A stretch of DNA of 64,000 nt from Polaribacter porphyrae (GTDB lineage: Bacteria; Bacteroidota; Bacteroidia; Flavobacteriales; Flavobacteriaceae), in contig NZ_MSCN01000001.1 of the NCBI RefSeq assembly GCF_002954685.1, positions 582,256 to 646,255 on the forward strand. The letters run 5' to 3'. Shown piece by piece: positions 27,476 to 36,995 of this stretch (the stretch's first letter is position 1; each line of letters starts with the position of its first letter). Both the position numbers and the translations under genes were made by a program. Under the pieces are notes generated by a model. That model did no database searches, had not been told where the DNA came from, and worked only from the letters and a program-made list of their open reading frames with translations.

Positions 27476-27521
27476 AATAGTTCAATTTTTTATACTATAA
27501 AAGTAACTAATACAATATTCT

Positions 27522-28181
27522 CTAGCAAGTTAAACTTTCGTGAATAATTTTAGAAATTTCTCTAGCTTTTGTTATGATTATTGCATGGTTTCCGCCATCA
27601 ATTTTAATTGCATTTTTAATATGATTGATAGGAAAAACTTGATCTTTTGTACCATGAATATGAACTATACCATCAATAGGCTTCGATTGATTCCAATTAA
27701 CTGCGTTTTTAATTGACCATTTTAAGTATGATTTACCTCTAACTGATAGGTATTTCTTATAAATTTCAGCTTTTTTTTCTAGTGTTTTACCAACAAAAAA
27801 TCGAGCATAATCTTCAAAATTACTAATGATAGTTGTTGGAAACAACCTATATATTTTACTCTTACTGGCTATTTTAAATCTTTTTGGTAACTCATTTGTA
27901 GATTTGACACTAGATACAATTATAATTTTTTTAGTATCTACAAATTTACTCATTTCCTGTACCATAATTCCACCAAAGGAAACTCCTATTAATACTGGAT
28001 TATTATGTTGAATATCATCAGTCATTCTCATTGCATAGTTAGCAATAGATTCTTCTAAAGCCAAAGGTTTTTTCCATTCTAAATAATGTAATTCGTATAG
28101 ATTTTTATCAAGGTTTAACTTGTGGAAAATCTCTGGACCAGCAGCCAAGCCTGGCATGCAGTATATATGTATTTTTGACAT
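27522..28181 (-). CDS. Alpha/beta hydrolase
   Basis: The 219-residue protein has the compact alpha/beta-hydrolase layout. It has an early MPGLAAG oxyanion-type loop, the nucleophile elbow GVSFGG (Ser near residue 68), a likely acidic residue in HGTKDQVFP (about 176-184), and the His in GGNHA near 197. No signal peptide is visible, so it is cytoplasmic. The substrate is unknown. It lies 53 bp downstream of mtaB on the same strand. Confidence 0.82.
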   Translation of the reverse strand: MSKIHIYCMPGLAAGPEIFHKLNLDKNLYELHYLEWKKPLALEESIANYAMRMTDDIQHNNPVLIGVSFGGIMVQEMSKFVDTKKIIIVSSVKSTNELPKRFKIASKSKIYRLFPTTIISNFEDYARFFVGKTLEKKAEIYKKYLSVRGKSYLKWSIKNAVNWNQSKPIDGIVHIHGTKDQVFPINHIKNAIKIDGGNHAIIITKAREISKIIHESLTC

Positions 28182-28234
28182 TAAATTTTAATATTGTGTA
28201 ATTTATAAACTCAATTTACAATTATGATGCCATT

Positions 28235-29572
28235 TTAACTAGCAATAGCATCTTTGTTAGCAAATTCAAATCGTACAATACCATCATCATCAATTTTAGT
28301 AAGTGTAATAGTATGTAAAGTATTTACGTAATTTGGATGCCATGTGGTTTTAACTTTAACATAATTTTCTGTAAAACCATGAATATAACCTTGTTTATTT
28401 TCGTTTTCAAACAAAACAGTAAGTGTATTACCTAGTTGACTTTCATAAAAAGCACGTCTTTTTTTAGCTGATAAGCCACGCAACATTTTACTACGTTTTG
28501 CACGTACTTTTTTAGGCACAATCCCATCCATTTCAACTGCCTCTGTGTTTGGTCTTTCAGAGTAAGTGAAAACGTGTAGATAAGAAATATCTAATTCATT
28601 CAAGTAGTTGTAAGTTTCTAAAAAGAGTTCATTAGTTTCTCCAGGAAAACCAACAATAGCATCCACACCAATACAAGCATTGGGCATCACTTCTTTAATT
28701 TTTGCAACTCTATCTGTGTAGGTTTTACGTAAATATCTACGCTTCATTTTTTTGAGTAACTCATCACTACCAGATTGCAAAGGAATATGAAAATGAGGTA
28801 CAAAAGAATTAGATTTAGAAACAAAGTCAATCGTTTCATCTTTTAATAAATTAGGTTCTATAGATGATATTCGTAATCGATGAATTCCATCTACTTTATT
28901 TAATTCTTTTACCAATTCTAAAAAAGTATGCTCATGTTTTTTATTGCCAAATTCACCTTTCCCATAATCACCAATATTTACACCTGTTAAAACAATTTCT
29001 TTAATGTCTTTAGATGATATTTCTTTAGCATTATTCAATACATTCTCTAAAGTATCACTTCTAGAAATTCCACGAGCTAAAGGGATAGTACAATAGGTAC
29101 ATTTATAATCGCAACCATCTTGTACTTTTAAAAATGCACGAGTTCTATCACCAATAGAATAAGAACCTACATAAAAATCTGCATCAACAATTTCACAAGA
29201 ATGTACTTCGCCTACATCATTTTTAGTTAAGTCGTTAATATAACTAGTAACATTAAATTTTTCTGTGGCACCTAATACCAAATCTACACCATCAACAGCC
29301 GCTAGTTCTTCTGGTTTTAGCTGTGCATAACAGCCCACAGCAATTAAAAAAGCTTCTTCGTTTTTTTGCAATGCTTTTTTTACAATAGTTTTAAAACGCT
29401 TGTCTGCATTATCGGTAACAGAACAGGTATTTATTACGTATACATCAGCAACATCTTCAAAATCAACACGATTAAAACCTTCATTAACAAAGTTTCTGGC
29501 AATTGTTGAAGTTTCAGAGAAGTTTAATTTGCAACCTAATGTGTAAAAAGCTACTTTTTTATCTGCAATCAT
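28235..29572 (-). CDS. mtaB: tRNA t6A37 methylthiotransferase
   Basis: MtaB converts t6A37 to ms2t6A37 in ANN-decoding tRNAs using two 4Fe-4S clusters and SAM. This 445-residue protein has the UPF0004 domain with cluster cysteines C14, C50 and C81, the radical-SAM CxxxCxxC at C154, C158 and C161, and a C-terminal TRAM domain (about 370-440). The order and spacing (TLGCKLN, VINTCSVT, GCYAQ) fit MtaB rather than MiaB or RimO. It heads the minus-strand unit and diverges from the GNAT gene. Confidence 0.94.
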   Translation of the reverse strand: MIADKKVAFYTLGCKLNFSETSTIARNFVNEGFNRVDFEDVADVYVINTCSVTDNADKRFKTIVKKALQKNEEAFLIAVGCYAQLKPEELAAVDGVDLVLGATEKFNVTSYINDLTKNDVGEVHSCEIVDADFYVGSYSIGDRTRAFLKVQDGCDYKCTYCTIPLARGISRSDTLENVLNNAKEISSKDIKEIVLTGVNIGDYGKGEFGNKKHEHTFLELVKELNKVDGIHRLRISSIEPNLLKDETIDFVSKSNSFVPHFHIPLQSGSDELLKKMKRRYLRKTYTDRVAKIKEVMPNACIGVDAIVGFPGETNELFLETYNYLNELDISYLHVFTYSERPNTEAVEMDGIVPKKVRAKRSKMLRGLSAKKRRAFYESQLGNTLTVLFENENKQGYIHGFTENYVKVKTTWHPNYVNTLHTITLTKIDDDGIVRFEFANKDAIAS

Positions 29573-29700
29573 TCCTTTACATTTACTCGATAATCGAGGT
29601 TTTATAATTTGATTAGCTTGTTTTAGTTTTTTTAAGTTTTGACAAAAACTTTAGGCTTATTAAAATACTATTTTGCCCTTGCAAAAATACAACATTATTC

Positions 29701-30195
29701 ATGATTTTTGAAACAGAAAGATTACAGGTTAGAAAACTCATTTTGAAGGACTTACTTCCTTTTCATAAAATGCAAAGTAACCCAAAAGTGATGCAGTTTG
29801 CAGATGGAGAAATAAAAACTTTACAAGGACATGAAAAAGAATTAAAATTATTGGTAGAAAAATATCAGAAAAAAAATAATGATTTTTGGATTTATGCTAT
29901 CGAAAGAAAACAAGATAAGGAATTTATAGGTACAGTAGCTTTAGTAAAAGATGATAATGATGATGAAATTGGGTATCGATTTTTAGAAAAATATTGGGGA
30001 AATGATTATGGTTTTGAAATCTGTAAAGGATTAATTAACTATTGTAAAAAAATGGGATTCTCTAAAATAGTTGGTTATGTAGTTGATAAAAATATTGCAT
30101 CAGCAAAAATTTTAGAGAAATTGAATTTTATAAAAGTTGATTCATTTATTAATGATGAGCATCAACAAGAAACAAAATATATTTTAAAATTATGA
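29701..30195 (+). CDS. GNAT-family N-acetyltransferase, RimJ/RimL-like
   Basis: This 164-residue protein is a RimJ/RimL-type acetyltransferase. It opens with IFETERLQVRKL and contains the acetyl-CoA region around EIGYRFLEKYWGNDYGFE (about 92-110) and the C-terminal NIASAKILEKLNF (about 137-149). The acceptor is unknown. It overlaps the ABM-domain gene by ATGA (30192-30195), and a DUF4442 gene follows, so the three genes form one unit. Confidence 0.88.
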   Translation: MIFETERLQVRKLILKDLLPFHKMQSNPKVMQFADGEIKTLQGHEKELKLLVEKYQKKNNDFWIYAIERKQDKEFIGTVALVKDDNDDEIGYRFLEKYWGNDYGFEICKGLINYCKKMGFSKIVGYVVDKNIASAKILEKLNFIKVDSFINDEHQQETKYILKL

Positions 30196-30509
30196 TTGTA
30201 GATAATTTAGAACCAACTTATTATGCTGTAATTTTTACAACTATTACTAATGATAATTTAGATGGTTATCAAGAAACAGCTCAAAGAATGGAAGAATTAG
30301 CAGGTATACAAAAAGGATATTTAGGCATAGAATCTACCAGAAATGAAATAGGTATTACAGTTTCTTATTGGCAAACTTTGGACGATATTGTAGCTTGGAA
30401 AAATAATGTAGAGCATACAGAAGCTAGAAATTTAGGAAGAGAAAAGTGGTATAAACAATATCAATTACGTATTTGCAAAGTAGAGCGTGAATATGGATTT
30501 AAAAACTAA
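30192..30509 (+). CDS. Antibiotic biosynthesis monooxygenase-domain protein
   Basis: A 105-residue protein with the small alpha+beta barrel of the ABM/Dabb type. Signs are YYAVIFTTIT, the central GYLGIESTRNEIGITVSYW (about 42-60) and the basic helix AWKNNVEHTEARNLGREKWY (about 68-87). Members can be cofactor-free oxygenases or heme-binding, but most like this one are uncharacterised. It is coupled by ATGA to the upstream acetyltransferase and ends 3 bp before the DUF4442 ATG. Confidence 0.85.
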   Translation: MIVDNLEPTYYAVIFTTITNDNLDGYQETAQRMEELAGIQKGYLGIESTRNEIGITVSYWQTLDDIVAWKNNVEHTEARNLGREKWYKQYQLRICKVEREYGFKN

Positions 30510-30512
30510 TTG

Positions 30513-31046
30513 ATGTACGCAAAAATTCAGAAGGTTTTAGAAAAATTTGTGAGCAAGAGTACTATTTATAAGTATGGGTTCAACTATTCACCAATGTACA
30601 GAAGGTCTACAGGGAAATTGTATTATGTTTCTGATGATTTATTAACAGTTAAAGTAAAAATAAAATTATCGTATAAAAACAGTAATTATGTAGGCTCAAT
30701 TTTTGGAGGAAGTATGCTTTCTGCAACAGATCCAATTTTTATGGTTCAACTAATAAATATTTTAGATAACTCTTATGTTGTTTGGGACAAAGCAGCATCA
30801 ATTAAATTTAAAAGGCCAGCTAAAGAAACTTGTTACGTAGAGTTTATTTTTACAAAGGATGAAATTGAACAATTAAAAAAAGATATTTTAGCAAGCAAAG
30901 AAATTGGTTTGATAAAACAACTCAAAATTACCAATAAAGACAAAACAGTAGTTTTTGCTGAAGTATCAAAAACGATTTATATTGCTAATAAAGAATATTA
31001 TAAGCAGAAGTTAAAACAAAAACTTGCTAAAAAATCTTCTCTTTAA
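30513..31046 (+). CDS. DUF4442 hotdog-fold protein (thioesterase-like)
   Basis: From ATG 30513 (a TTG one codon earlier is unlikely) the protein has 177 residues. It fits DUF4442, a hotdog-fold family related to acyl-CoA thioesterases: YGFNYSPMYRRSTGKL near 22-37, then YVGSIFGGSMLSATDPIFM near 60-78 in the position of the thioesterase active-site helix. It has a Lys-rich C-terminal tail. Its 3' end overlaps the convergent flavoprotein gene by 20 bp. Confidence 0.8.
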   Translation: MYAKIQKVLEKFVSKSTIYKYGFNYSPMYRRSTGKLYYVSDDLLTVKVKIKLSYKNSNYVGSIFGGSMLSATDPIFMVQLINILDNSYVVWDKAASIKFKRPAKETCYVEFIFTKDEIEQLKKDILASKEIGLIKQLKITNKDKTVVFAEVSKTIYIANKEYYKQKLKQKLAKKSSL

Positions 31047-32172
31047 CCTTTGTTTTTAATTTTTCAGAAACATTTGTTGGAAAAGGTCTATCTCCATGCA
31101 AAATATCAACCATAATATTATTGAAATACTGTCCATATTTATTTAATAAATAGTTCCTTATAGGATTATTATGATAGAAAAATTTAGACAATTTTTGAGC
31201 AGAATTAAGTTCAGGAAGCAGTTTAATATTTAATTTTTCTATATATTTTTGTTCTGTTAAATTTCTATCTAAATTGCTTTCAATCAAAGATTCAGCAACG
31301 TATTTACCGCTTAAAATAGCATTAGAAATACCTTCAGCAGTAATCGGTTCTGCGAAACCAGCAGCATCACCAATTAAGAATACATTATTTTTTACAAAAC
31401 CATCAGTTCTTGGAGCTAATGGAATTTGAAAACCATGTGCATCTTCTTTTATAATTTTTTTAATACCTAATGTTTGCAAGTATTTTCTATAATATTCTTT
31501 TAGGTTGATTTTTCCTTTTTTAGTGGTTAAAACACCTAATGACAAATGATTTTTTTTGGGGAAACTCCATGCATAACCATAAGGAACTGCATCAATATCA
31601 AAACGAACTTTTTTTGACAAACGCTCAAAATCTTCATTAGAAACTTCGACTTCGTATTCTAATGCAGGTATCAGTTTTCGAGTATCATTTTTCCAACCAG
31701 ACATTTTAGCAGTTGGGCTTAAAACCCCATCAGCAGCAATTACAAATTTTGTTGAAATTTCTCCTTGTGATGTCTTTAAAATTGATATATCATTTTGATG
31801 TTCAATACTTAATAATTTATGATTTTCTAGCAATGTAACACCTAACTCTTTCGCTTTTTCAACAATCAAATTATCAAATGCATCACGCATAATCATTGTA
31901 ATTATTGGTGTATCTTTTTTTGATGTATAACAAATTTCATTGTTATTATTAAAGTAAGTATCTACTGTATAAAACTCACGTTCAACCACTTCATTAATAG
32001 AAAAAGGCATATCTTTTTTTCCCCTATTTACAAAACCACCACCACAAGTTTTATATCTAGGCAAAGTTTCCTTTTCAATAATTACAGTAGAAATTCCTTT
32101 TTCACCCAAATAAAAAGCAGTTGAAGCACCTGAAGGTCCACTTCCAACAATAGCAACATCAAAATGTTTCAT
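31027..32172 (-). CDS. Geranylgeranyl reductase-family FAD oxidoreductase
   Basis: A 381-residue flavoprotein of the geranylgeranyl-reductase/FixC-like branch. The dinucleotide motif is VGSGPSGAST (9-18), the family signature PRYKTCGGGF is near 38-47, and the second FAD motif GDAAGFAEPITAEG is near 267-280. Related enzymes saturate isoprenoid chains of quinones or lipids, but others act on unrelated substrates, so the reaction is open. It starts the minus-strand run towards mutL only in gene order; its own start lies downstream of the EEP gene by 33 bp. Confidence 0.85.
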   Translation of the reverse strand: MKHFDVAIVGSGPSGASTAFYLGEKGISTVIIEKETLPRYKTCGGGFVNRGKKDMPFSINEVVEREFYTVDTYFNNNNEICYTSKKDTPIITMIMRDAFDNLIVEKAKELGVTLLENHKLLSIEHQNDISILKTSQGEISTKFVIAADGVLSPTAKMSGWKNDTRKLIPALEYEVEVSNEDFERLSKKVRFDIDAVPYGYAWSFPKKNHLSLGVLTTKKGKINLKEYYRKYLQTLGIKKIIKEDAHGFQIPLAPRTDGFVKNNVFLIGDAAGFAEPITAEGISNAILSGKYVAESLIESNLDRNLTEQKYIEKLNIKLLPELNSAQKLSKFFYHNNPIRNYLLNKYGQYFNNIMVDILHGDRPFPTNVSEKLKTKVKEKIF

Positions 32173-32205
32173 AGATTTTACAAAAAATTGTTGTTGCGAA
32201 TATAC

Positions 32206-33222
32206 TTATTCTTGCCAATTTATGTGTGATTGAATAGGGAAGTGGTCAGAAAATTTTACCTTGTGTCTTGTAAAGCTATTAATGGTAGCATTTGTATCTG
32301 TAAAAATAAAATCTATCCTCATAGGAAAAAGGTAATTATACGTTTTACCAAAACCATTTCCTGCCTCTATGAATGCATCTTTCTTATTTTCTGAAATTTG
32401 CTTATACACCCAAGAATAGGCAGTATTGTTAAAATCACCAGCAATTATTTTTTTTCCTTCCCACTTTTTTTCATGCTCTAGTAAACTGGTAGTTTGATCA
32501 GCTTGTTTTTGAAATCGATCTTTTAATCTGGCTATCAATTTTTCTGAATTTTCTTCACCAAAATTTTCTTTATCAGTATTTAATTGTAATGATTCTAAAT
32601 GTAAATTATAGATTCGAATGGTGTCATTATCTTTTAGAACATCAGCATAAATAATATTGTTAGAAGTATTCTCAAAATTAAAAGAACCTTTGTTTACTAT
32701 AGGATATTTAGAGTAAATAGCTAATGCTAATTTTTGATTACTCTTTTTTGATTTGATATATTTATGAGGATAATTAAATTTATAATGTTCTAAATTATAG
32801 TATTCTTGAAAGAGTAATACATCTGGGTTTATCTTGGTTGTAAAATCGATTATTTTTTTTGAAATGTCTTTCTCATCAATCCATCCCCATTGATTAAACA
32901 TACGTACATTATAGCTCATTATACTTAAATCAGTATCCTGTGGATTGTCTTTTTTACTAAATTTATAAAAAGGACTTGCCACAAACCAACCAATTATAAG
33001 TATTGTTGTTGATAATAAGAATTGTTTTTTTAACGTTATTAACCAATACAAAATAAAAAAGATGTTAACTAAAAGTAATATTGGAGCAAATAAACTTAAA
33101 ATAGCAAAAATAGGATATGATTTTGGAGAAATATGTGGCAACATAAAAGATAACAACATATAAGTTGCTACCAACGAATTGATTACAAAAACAATTTTAT
33201 TTACAAATGATAAATTCTTCAA
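32206..33222 (-). CDS. Membrane-anchored endonuclease/exonuclease/phosphatase family protein
   Basis: The 338-residue protein has two or three N-terminal membrane segments (about 8-95) and an EEP catalytic domain (about 105-335). Motifs include MSYNVRMFN (105-113), LLFQEYY with the metal-ligand Glu, HLES, GDFNN and the terminal SDHFPI. The first codon is TTG at 33222; no ATG exists before the first membrane segment, and the sequence from this TTG fits the family. The substrate could be a phospholipid, nucleic acid or phosphodiester. It follows the C-terminally extended rhomboid by 22 bp. Confidence 0.88.
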   Translation of the reverse strand: MKNLSFVNKIVFVINSLVATYMLLSFMLPHISPKSYPIFAILSLFAPILLLVNIFFILYWLITLKKQFLLSTTILIIGWFVASPFYKFSKKDNPQDTDLSIMSYNVRMFNQWGWIDEKDISKKIIDFTTKINPDVLLFQEYYNLEHYKFNYPHKYIKSKKSNQKLALAIYSKYPIVNKGSFNFENTSNNIIYADVLKDNDTIRIYNLHLESLQLNTDKENFGEENSEKLIARLKDRFQKQADQTTSLLEHEKKWEGKKIIAGDFNNTAYSWVYKQISENKKDAFIEAGNGFGKTYNYLFPMRIDFIFTDTNATINSFTRHKVKFSDHFPIQSHINWQE

Positions 33223-33244
33223 GTTGGGGACTTCTTTTTCTTTG

Positions 33245-34096
33245 TTATTTTCCTTGTTTAAACAAGAATTCTTTTTCGGCTTTGGTTAGTGTATCATAAC
33301 CAGATTTACTTATTTTATCTAATATTTTGTCAATTTCTTGTTGATTTATATCAGTCTTTTTAGCTTTAGTCGCTGTTCTTTTCTTTGATTTATGAACAGT
33401 TTTTAAAGGTTTTTCTTTCTTTTTAAAAAGATTTGCAATACCATCAAAAAGAGTAATTTCTTTATTACTTGCTTTACTTATATATAAATAACCAAATAAA
33501 GCACCACCCAAATGTGCAAAATTACCACCTGCATTTAAACCAATTAAACCTAAAAACCATATTCCTACCCAAAATGCAGCAATATGCCACAATTTAATAA
33601 AACCAATCAAAGGAAATCTTACTTGATAATTAGGTATATGTGTTGCAATACCAACAAAAATAGCAGATACTCCAGCAGATGCACCTAATAAATATGAACT
33701 TCTTCCCTCAAAAAGAGGGAAGTAATTTTGACTAAATAAATATAATACTCCCCCAAAAAAAGTACCTAATAAATAAAAATTTAAAAGTTGTTTTTGAGTA
33801 AAATATTGAATAAATAAATTACCCAAAAAATATAATGCAATACAATTGAATAATATATGCAAAAAACCAGCGTGTAAAAATCCGTAAGAAATTATAGACC
33901 ATGGTTTTTTTAATAAACTATTAGTATCTACATCAAGAGCAAACCATTCTGATATAAAATTGGTTTCACCTTTATATAAACCAGAAAAAACTGTTATTAA
34001 AAGTGTTAAAATAAAAACTCCTACATTAATTAAAATCAGTTTTTCTACAATATTACCAGTAATATATCTTCGTTTTATATCTTCTATAATACTCAT
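33245..34096 (-). CDS. Rhomboid-family intramembrane serine protease with C-terminal extension
   Basis: This 283-residue protein has six membrane segments. The catalytic Ser lies in LLGASAG (about 138-144) and the His in AHLGGALFGY (about 198-207). The Ser motif ends GASA rather than the usual GASG. Residues 225-283 form a basic cytoplasmic tail ending in a small conserved-looking helical module (DKILDKISKSGYDTLTKAEK), which I recall from Bacteroidota rhomboids. Its start overlaps the stop of the second rhomboid by one base, so the two proteases are coexpressed. Confidence 0.9.
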   Translation of the reverse strand: MSIIEDIKRRYITGNIVEKLILINVGVFILTLLITVFSGLYKGETNFISEWFALDVDTNSLLKKPWSIISYGFLHAGFLHILFNCIALYFLGNLFIQYFTQKQLLNFYLLGTFFGGVLYLFSQNYFPLFEGRSSYLLGASAGVSAIFVGIATHIPNYQVRFPLIGFIKLWHIAAFWVGIWFLGLIGLNAGGNFAHLGGALFGYLYISKASNKEITLFDGIANLFKKKEKPLKTVHKSKKRTATKAKKTDINQQEIDKILDKISKSGYDTLTKAEKEFLFKQGK

Positions 34097-34821
34097 TAGT
34101 TTGTTTTAAATTGATTTTTTTTCCAATACCAAGCAATTAAAAAGCCAATTAAAGCACCACCAATATGTGCAAAATGGGCTATATTACCAATTGAATATTT
34201 AGTCATTCCAAAAAATAAATCTCCTAAAATCATCACAGGAATAAAATATTTTGCTGCAATTGGAACAGGGAAAAAGATTAATGCCAATTTTGCATCTTTA
34301 AAATACAAACCAAAGGCAACTAAAATTCCATAAATAGCTCCAGAAGCACCAACTGCTGGTGTATGATAAAGGTTGTAAAACTTGATCATATTATCATTAG
34401 AGACAGCTATTCTATTTTCATCATAACTACCTATTTCTAAAATATTTTGAATTTCAGATGATGATATTCCTAGCTGTATCAATTGTTCATATATTCCATT
34501 AAACTGATAATAGTTAACCAAAGTATAAATTAAACCAGCACCTAAACCCGCAGAAAAATAGAAAAATAAAAACTTCTTTTTTCCCCACATTTGTTCTAAA
34601 GGTGTACCAAATGCCCATAAACCATACATATTAAATAAAATATGTCCAAAACTCCCATGCATAAAAATATGAGTTAGGTATTGCCAAAATCCAAAATGTT
34701 CATTTTCAGGAAAATGTAACGCCAAAATATTTGTAAAATCTAATTTCAATAATTGTGGCGCAATAAAAAAAATTACATTTATAATTATTAAGTGCTTTAT
34801 GGTATCTGTAAGTCTATTCAT
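34096..34821 (-). CDS. Rhomboid-family intramembrane serine protease
   Basis: A 241-residue six-helix rhomboid with Ser in GASGAIYGIL (about 156-165) and His in AHFAHIGGALIGF (about 217-229). The first transmembrane segment is followed by the large L1 loop (MHGSFGHILFNMYGLWAFG) with the family HxxxN-like arrangement. An insertion with polar residues (about 105-145) precedes the catalytic helix. It lies 2 bp downstream of mutL and overlaps the other rhomboid gene by one base. Confidence 0.92.
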   Translation of the reverse strand: MNRLTDTIKHLIIINVIFFIAPQLLKLDFTNILALHFPENEHFGFWQYLTHIFMHGSFGHILFNMYGLWAFGTPLEQMWGKKKFLFFYFSAGLGAGLIYTLVNYYQFNGIYEQLIQLGISSSEIQNILEIGSYDENRIAVSNDNMIKFYNLYHTPAVGASGAIYGILVAFGLYFKDAKLALIFFPVPIAAKYFIPVMILGDLFFGMTKYSIGNIAHFAHIGGALIGFLIAWYWKKNQFKTN

Positions 34822-34823
34822 AT

Positions 34824-36635
34824 TTAGCTATTAAATAGATTATCAATTTCTTGTAATGTTAATGTTTTAAAAGTTTGTTTTCCAAAAGGAGATACTGCTG
34901 GTTCTTTGCAAGAAAACAAATCGTTTACCAAACTTTCTTGTTCTTTTTCAGAAAGCTGTGTGCCCGTTTTTATAGATAATGTTTTTGCAAAAGATTTAGC
35001 CATCACATCAAAATGACTAAAACTAGCATCAGGTACTTCTAAATCAATATCATTTAATAATTCTTCTAAAATTATAGTGATTTTACTTTCGGTTACAGAA
35101 ACAGGAATCCCTTTTATGGTAACACTATCTTTAGTAAATTCATCAAATGAAAAGCCTGCATTTTCAAGCTCGGTTTTAATCGTGTAAATCATTTCGATTT
35201 CTTGTGATGAAAACGATATTTTTACAGGAAATAATAATTGTTGACTATTCGCTTCTTTTACAGTAATGCTCTCTAAAAACTCTTCATACAAAATTCGTTG
35301 ATGTGCCAAAGATTGATTAATTAAAACTACTCCAGATTTAATTAAACTCATGATGTATTTTCGCTGAATTTGAAAAGTTTTTTGTGTTGAAATCTCTTGC
35401 TGATTATTGAATAAATCTTCTTGTTTATTTTCTATATCAGCAATAGAAATATCTGTATATAAAGATTCCCAACTTTGAGTTTGATGCTCTTTCTTATAAT
35501 GATGCGTTTTTTGATTATCCTCTTTAAAAGGATTAAAATTTGGATCTACACTGATGGTTGGTACAGTAGTTTTAGCAACATTTTTTTGAATATGATAAGG
35601 AGTATCTAAATTTGCATCTCTATTAAAATCAAGTACAGGTGCAACATTATATTGCCCTAAACTGTGTTTAACAGTAGCTCTTAAAATAGCATATAAAGCC
35701 TTTTCATTATCAAACTTTATTTCTGTTTTTGTAGGATGAATATTAATATCAATCGTATTTGCAGGCACAGTTAAATACAAAAAATAGGAGGGATGTGTGC
35801 CTTGTTCTAACAACCCATCAAAAGCATTAACTACTGCATGATTTAAGTATGAACTTTTTATAAATCGATTGTTCACAAAAAAGAACTGCTCACCTCTTTT
35901 TCGTTTTGCAAATTCTGGTTTAGCAACAAAACCTTCAATAACAATAATGTCAGTTTGCTCATTAATTGGCACTAATTTTTCATTCATTTTAGTACCAAAA
36001 ATAGCTACAATTCGTTTTCTTAAATTGCTACTTTTTAAGTGATAAACCTCATTATTGTTGTGATGTAATAAAAAAGTAATATTTGAGTGAGCTAGAGCTA
36101 CTCTTTGAAACTCATCTATAATATGTCTTGTTTCAACAGTATCTGACTTTAAAAAATTTCTACGAGCAGGAATATTATAAAACAAATTTTTAACCGCTAA
36201 ACTTGTTCCTTTAGCAGTATTTATAAAATCTTGCGTAATTATTTTACTGCCTTCAATTTTAATTGAAGTACCTAATTCTTCAGTATCAATTTTTGTTTTT
36301 AGTTCTACATGAGCAATAGCAGCAATAGAAGCTAAAGCTTCACCTCTAAATCCTTTTGTATTTAAGTTAAATAAATCTTCAGCTTTCTGTATTTTTGAAG
36401 TTGCATGACGTTCAAAACACATTCTAGCATCTGTAACACTCATGCCTTTGCCATCATCAATTACTTGAATAAGTGTTTTGCCAGCATCTTTTAAAAGTAA
36501 CTTTATGTTTGTAGCACCAGCATCGATTGCGTTTTCTAACAATTCTTTTACAACAGAAGCAGGTCTTTGTACTACTTCTCCTGCAGCAATTTGGTTTGCC
36601 ACGTGGTCTGGTAAAAGCTGAATGATGTCTGACAT
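34824..36635 (-). CDS. mutL: DNA mismatch repair protein MutL
   Basis: The 603-residue MutL has the GHKL ATPase in order: KELLENAIDAG (E31, N35), DDGKGM (60-65), GFRGEAL (95-101), then the N-terminal transducer domain, a variable linker (about 340-425) and a C-terminal dimerisation domain. The nuclease motif DQHAxxExxxxE of endonuclease-type MutL is replaced by NQSLAHQRILYEE near residue 435. The second metal region reads SCKEPAVSPFGK instead of the ACR/CPHGRP pattern. It therefore looks nuclease-deficient. It sits 3 bp from the small membrane-protein gene and 2 bp from a rhomboid gene. Confidence 0.96.
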   Translation of the reverse strand: MSDIIQLLPDHVANQIAAGEVVQRPASVVKELLENAIDAGATNIKLLLKDAGKTLIQVIDDGKGMSVTDARMCFERHATSKIQKAEDLFNLNTKGFRGEALASIAAIAHVELKTKIDTEELGTSIKIEGSKIITQDFINTAKGTSLAVKNLFYNIPARRNFLKSDTVETRHIIDEFQRVALAHSNITFLLHHNNNEVYHLKSSNLRKRIVAIFGTKMNEKLVPINEQTDIIVIEGFVAKPEFAKRKRGEQFFFVNNRFIKSSYLNHAVVNAFDGLLEQGTHPSYFLYLTVPANTIDINIHPTKTEIKFDNEKALYAILRATVKHSLGQYNVAPVLDFNRDANLDTPYHIQKNVAKTTVPTISVDPNFNPFKEDNQKTHHYKKEHQTQSWESLYTDISIADIENKQEDLFNNQQEISTQKTFQIQRKYIMSLIKSGVVLINQSLAHQRILYEEFLESITVKEANSQQLLFPVKISFSSQEIEMIYTIKTELENAGFSFDEFTKDSVTIKGIPVSVTESKITIILEELLNDIDLEVPDASFSHFDVMAKSFAKTLSIKTGTQLSEKEQESLVNDLFSCKEPAVSPFGKQTFKTLTLQEIDNLFNS

Positions 36636-36638
36636 TAT

Positions 36639-36911
36639 TTATTGAAAGAAGATTGATAAATCGAAATCGATAATGTACAAGAAAATAAAAAGTAGAATCA
36701 TAACAATGTAGACTATGGTTTTATTTAAGCCTTTATCAGAGTCCTTTAATTCGTTAACTGCATCTGTAAATTTAGATTTTAAACCTTTATTTTTTCCAGC
36801 AGTAGTTCTAAATTTATCTAATTTATGTTCTATTTTAAAAGGGTTTCCTTCTCCTTTATAATAACGAGGTTGATATTCAAATTTTTTATTTGTACGTTTT
36901 AAAAATCCCAT
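36639..36911 (-). CDS. Small single-span membrane protein
   Basis: A 90-residue protein with a very basic, soluble N-terminal part (about 1-65, FLKRTNKKFEYQPRYYKGEGNP) and one C-terminal membrane helix (about 66-86). It looks like a tail-anchored or N-in protein. I do not recognise a named family, though I recall similar small proteins between ribH and mutL in Flavobacteriaceae. It lies 3 bp before mutL and is presumably cotranscribed with it. Confidence 0.7.
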   Translation of the reverse strand: MGFLKRTNKKFEYQPRYYKGEGNPFKIEHKLDKFRTTAGKNKGLKSKFTDAVNELKDSDKGLNKTIVYIVMILLFIFLYIIDFDLSIFFQ

Positions 36912-36995
36912 GGTTTTGAAAATAATTGGTAAATAAGTAAAAATAAATTCAATTATTGTACCAAAAATTACAATATCAAATTTAAAGAATTAAAA

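Noticed and set aside
29586..29598. Palindrome CTCGATAATCGAG upstream of mtaB
   Set aside because: Only 13 bp and unsupported by a second copy or a nearby regulator; a chance dyad in AT-rich DNA is likely.
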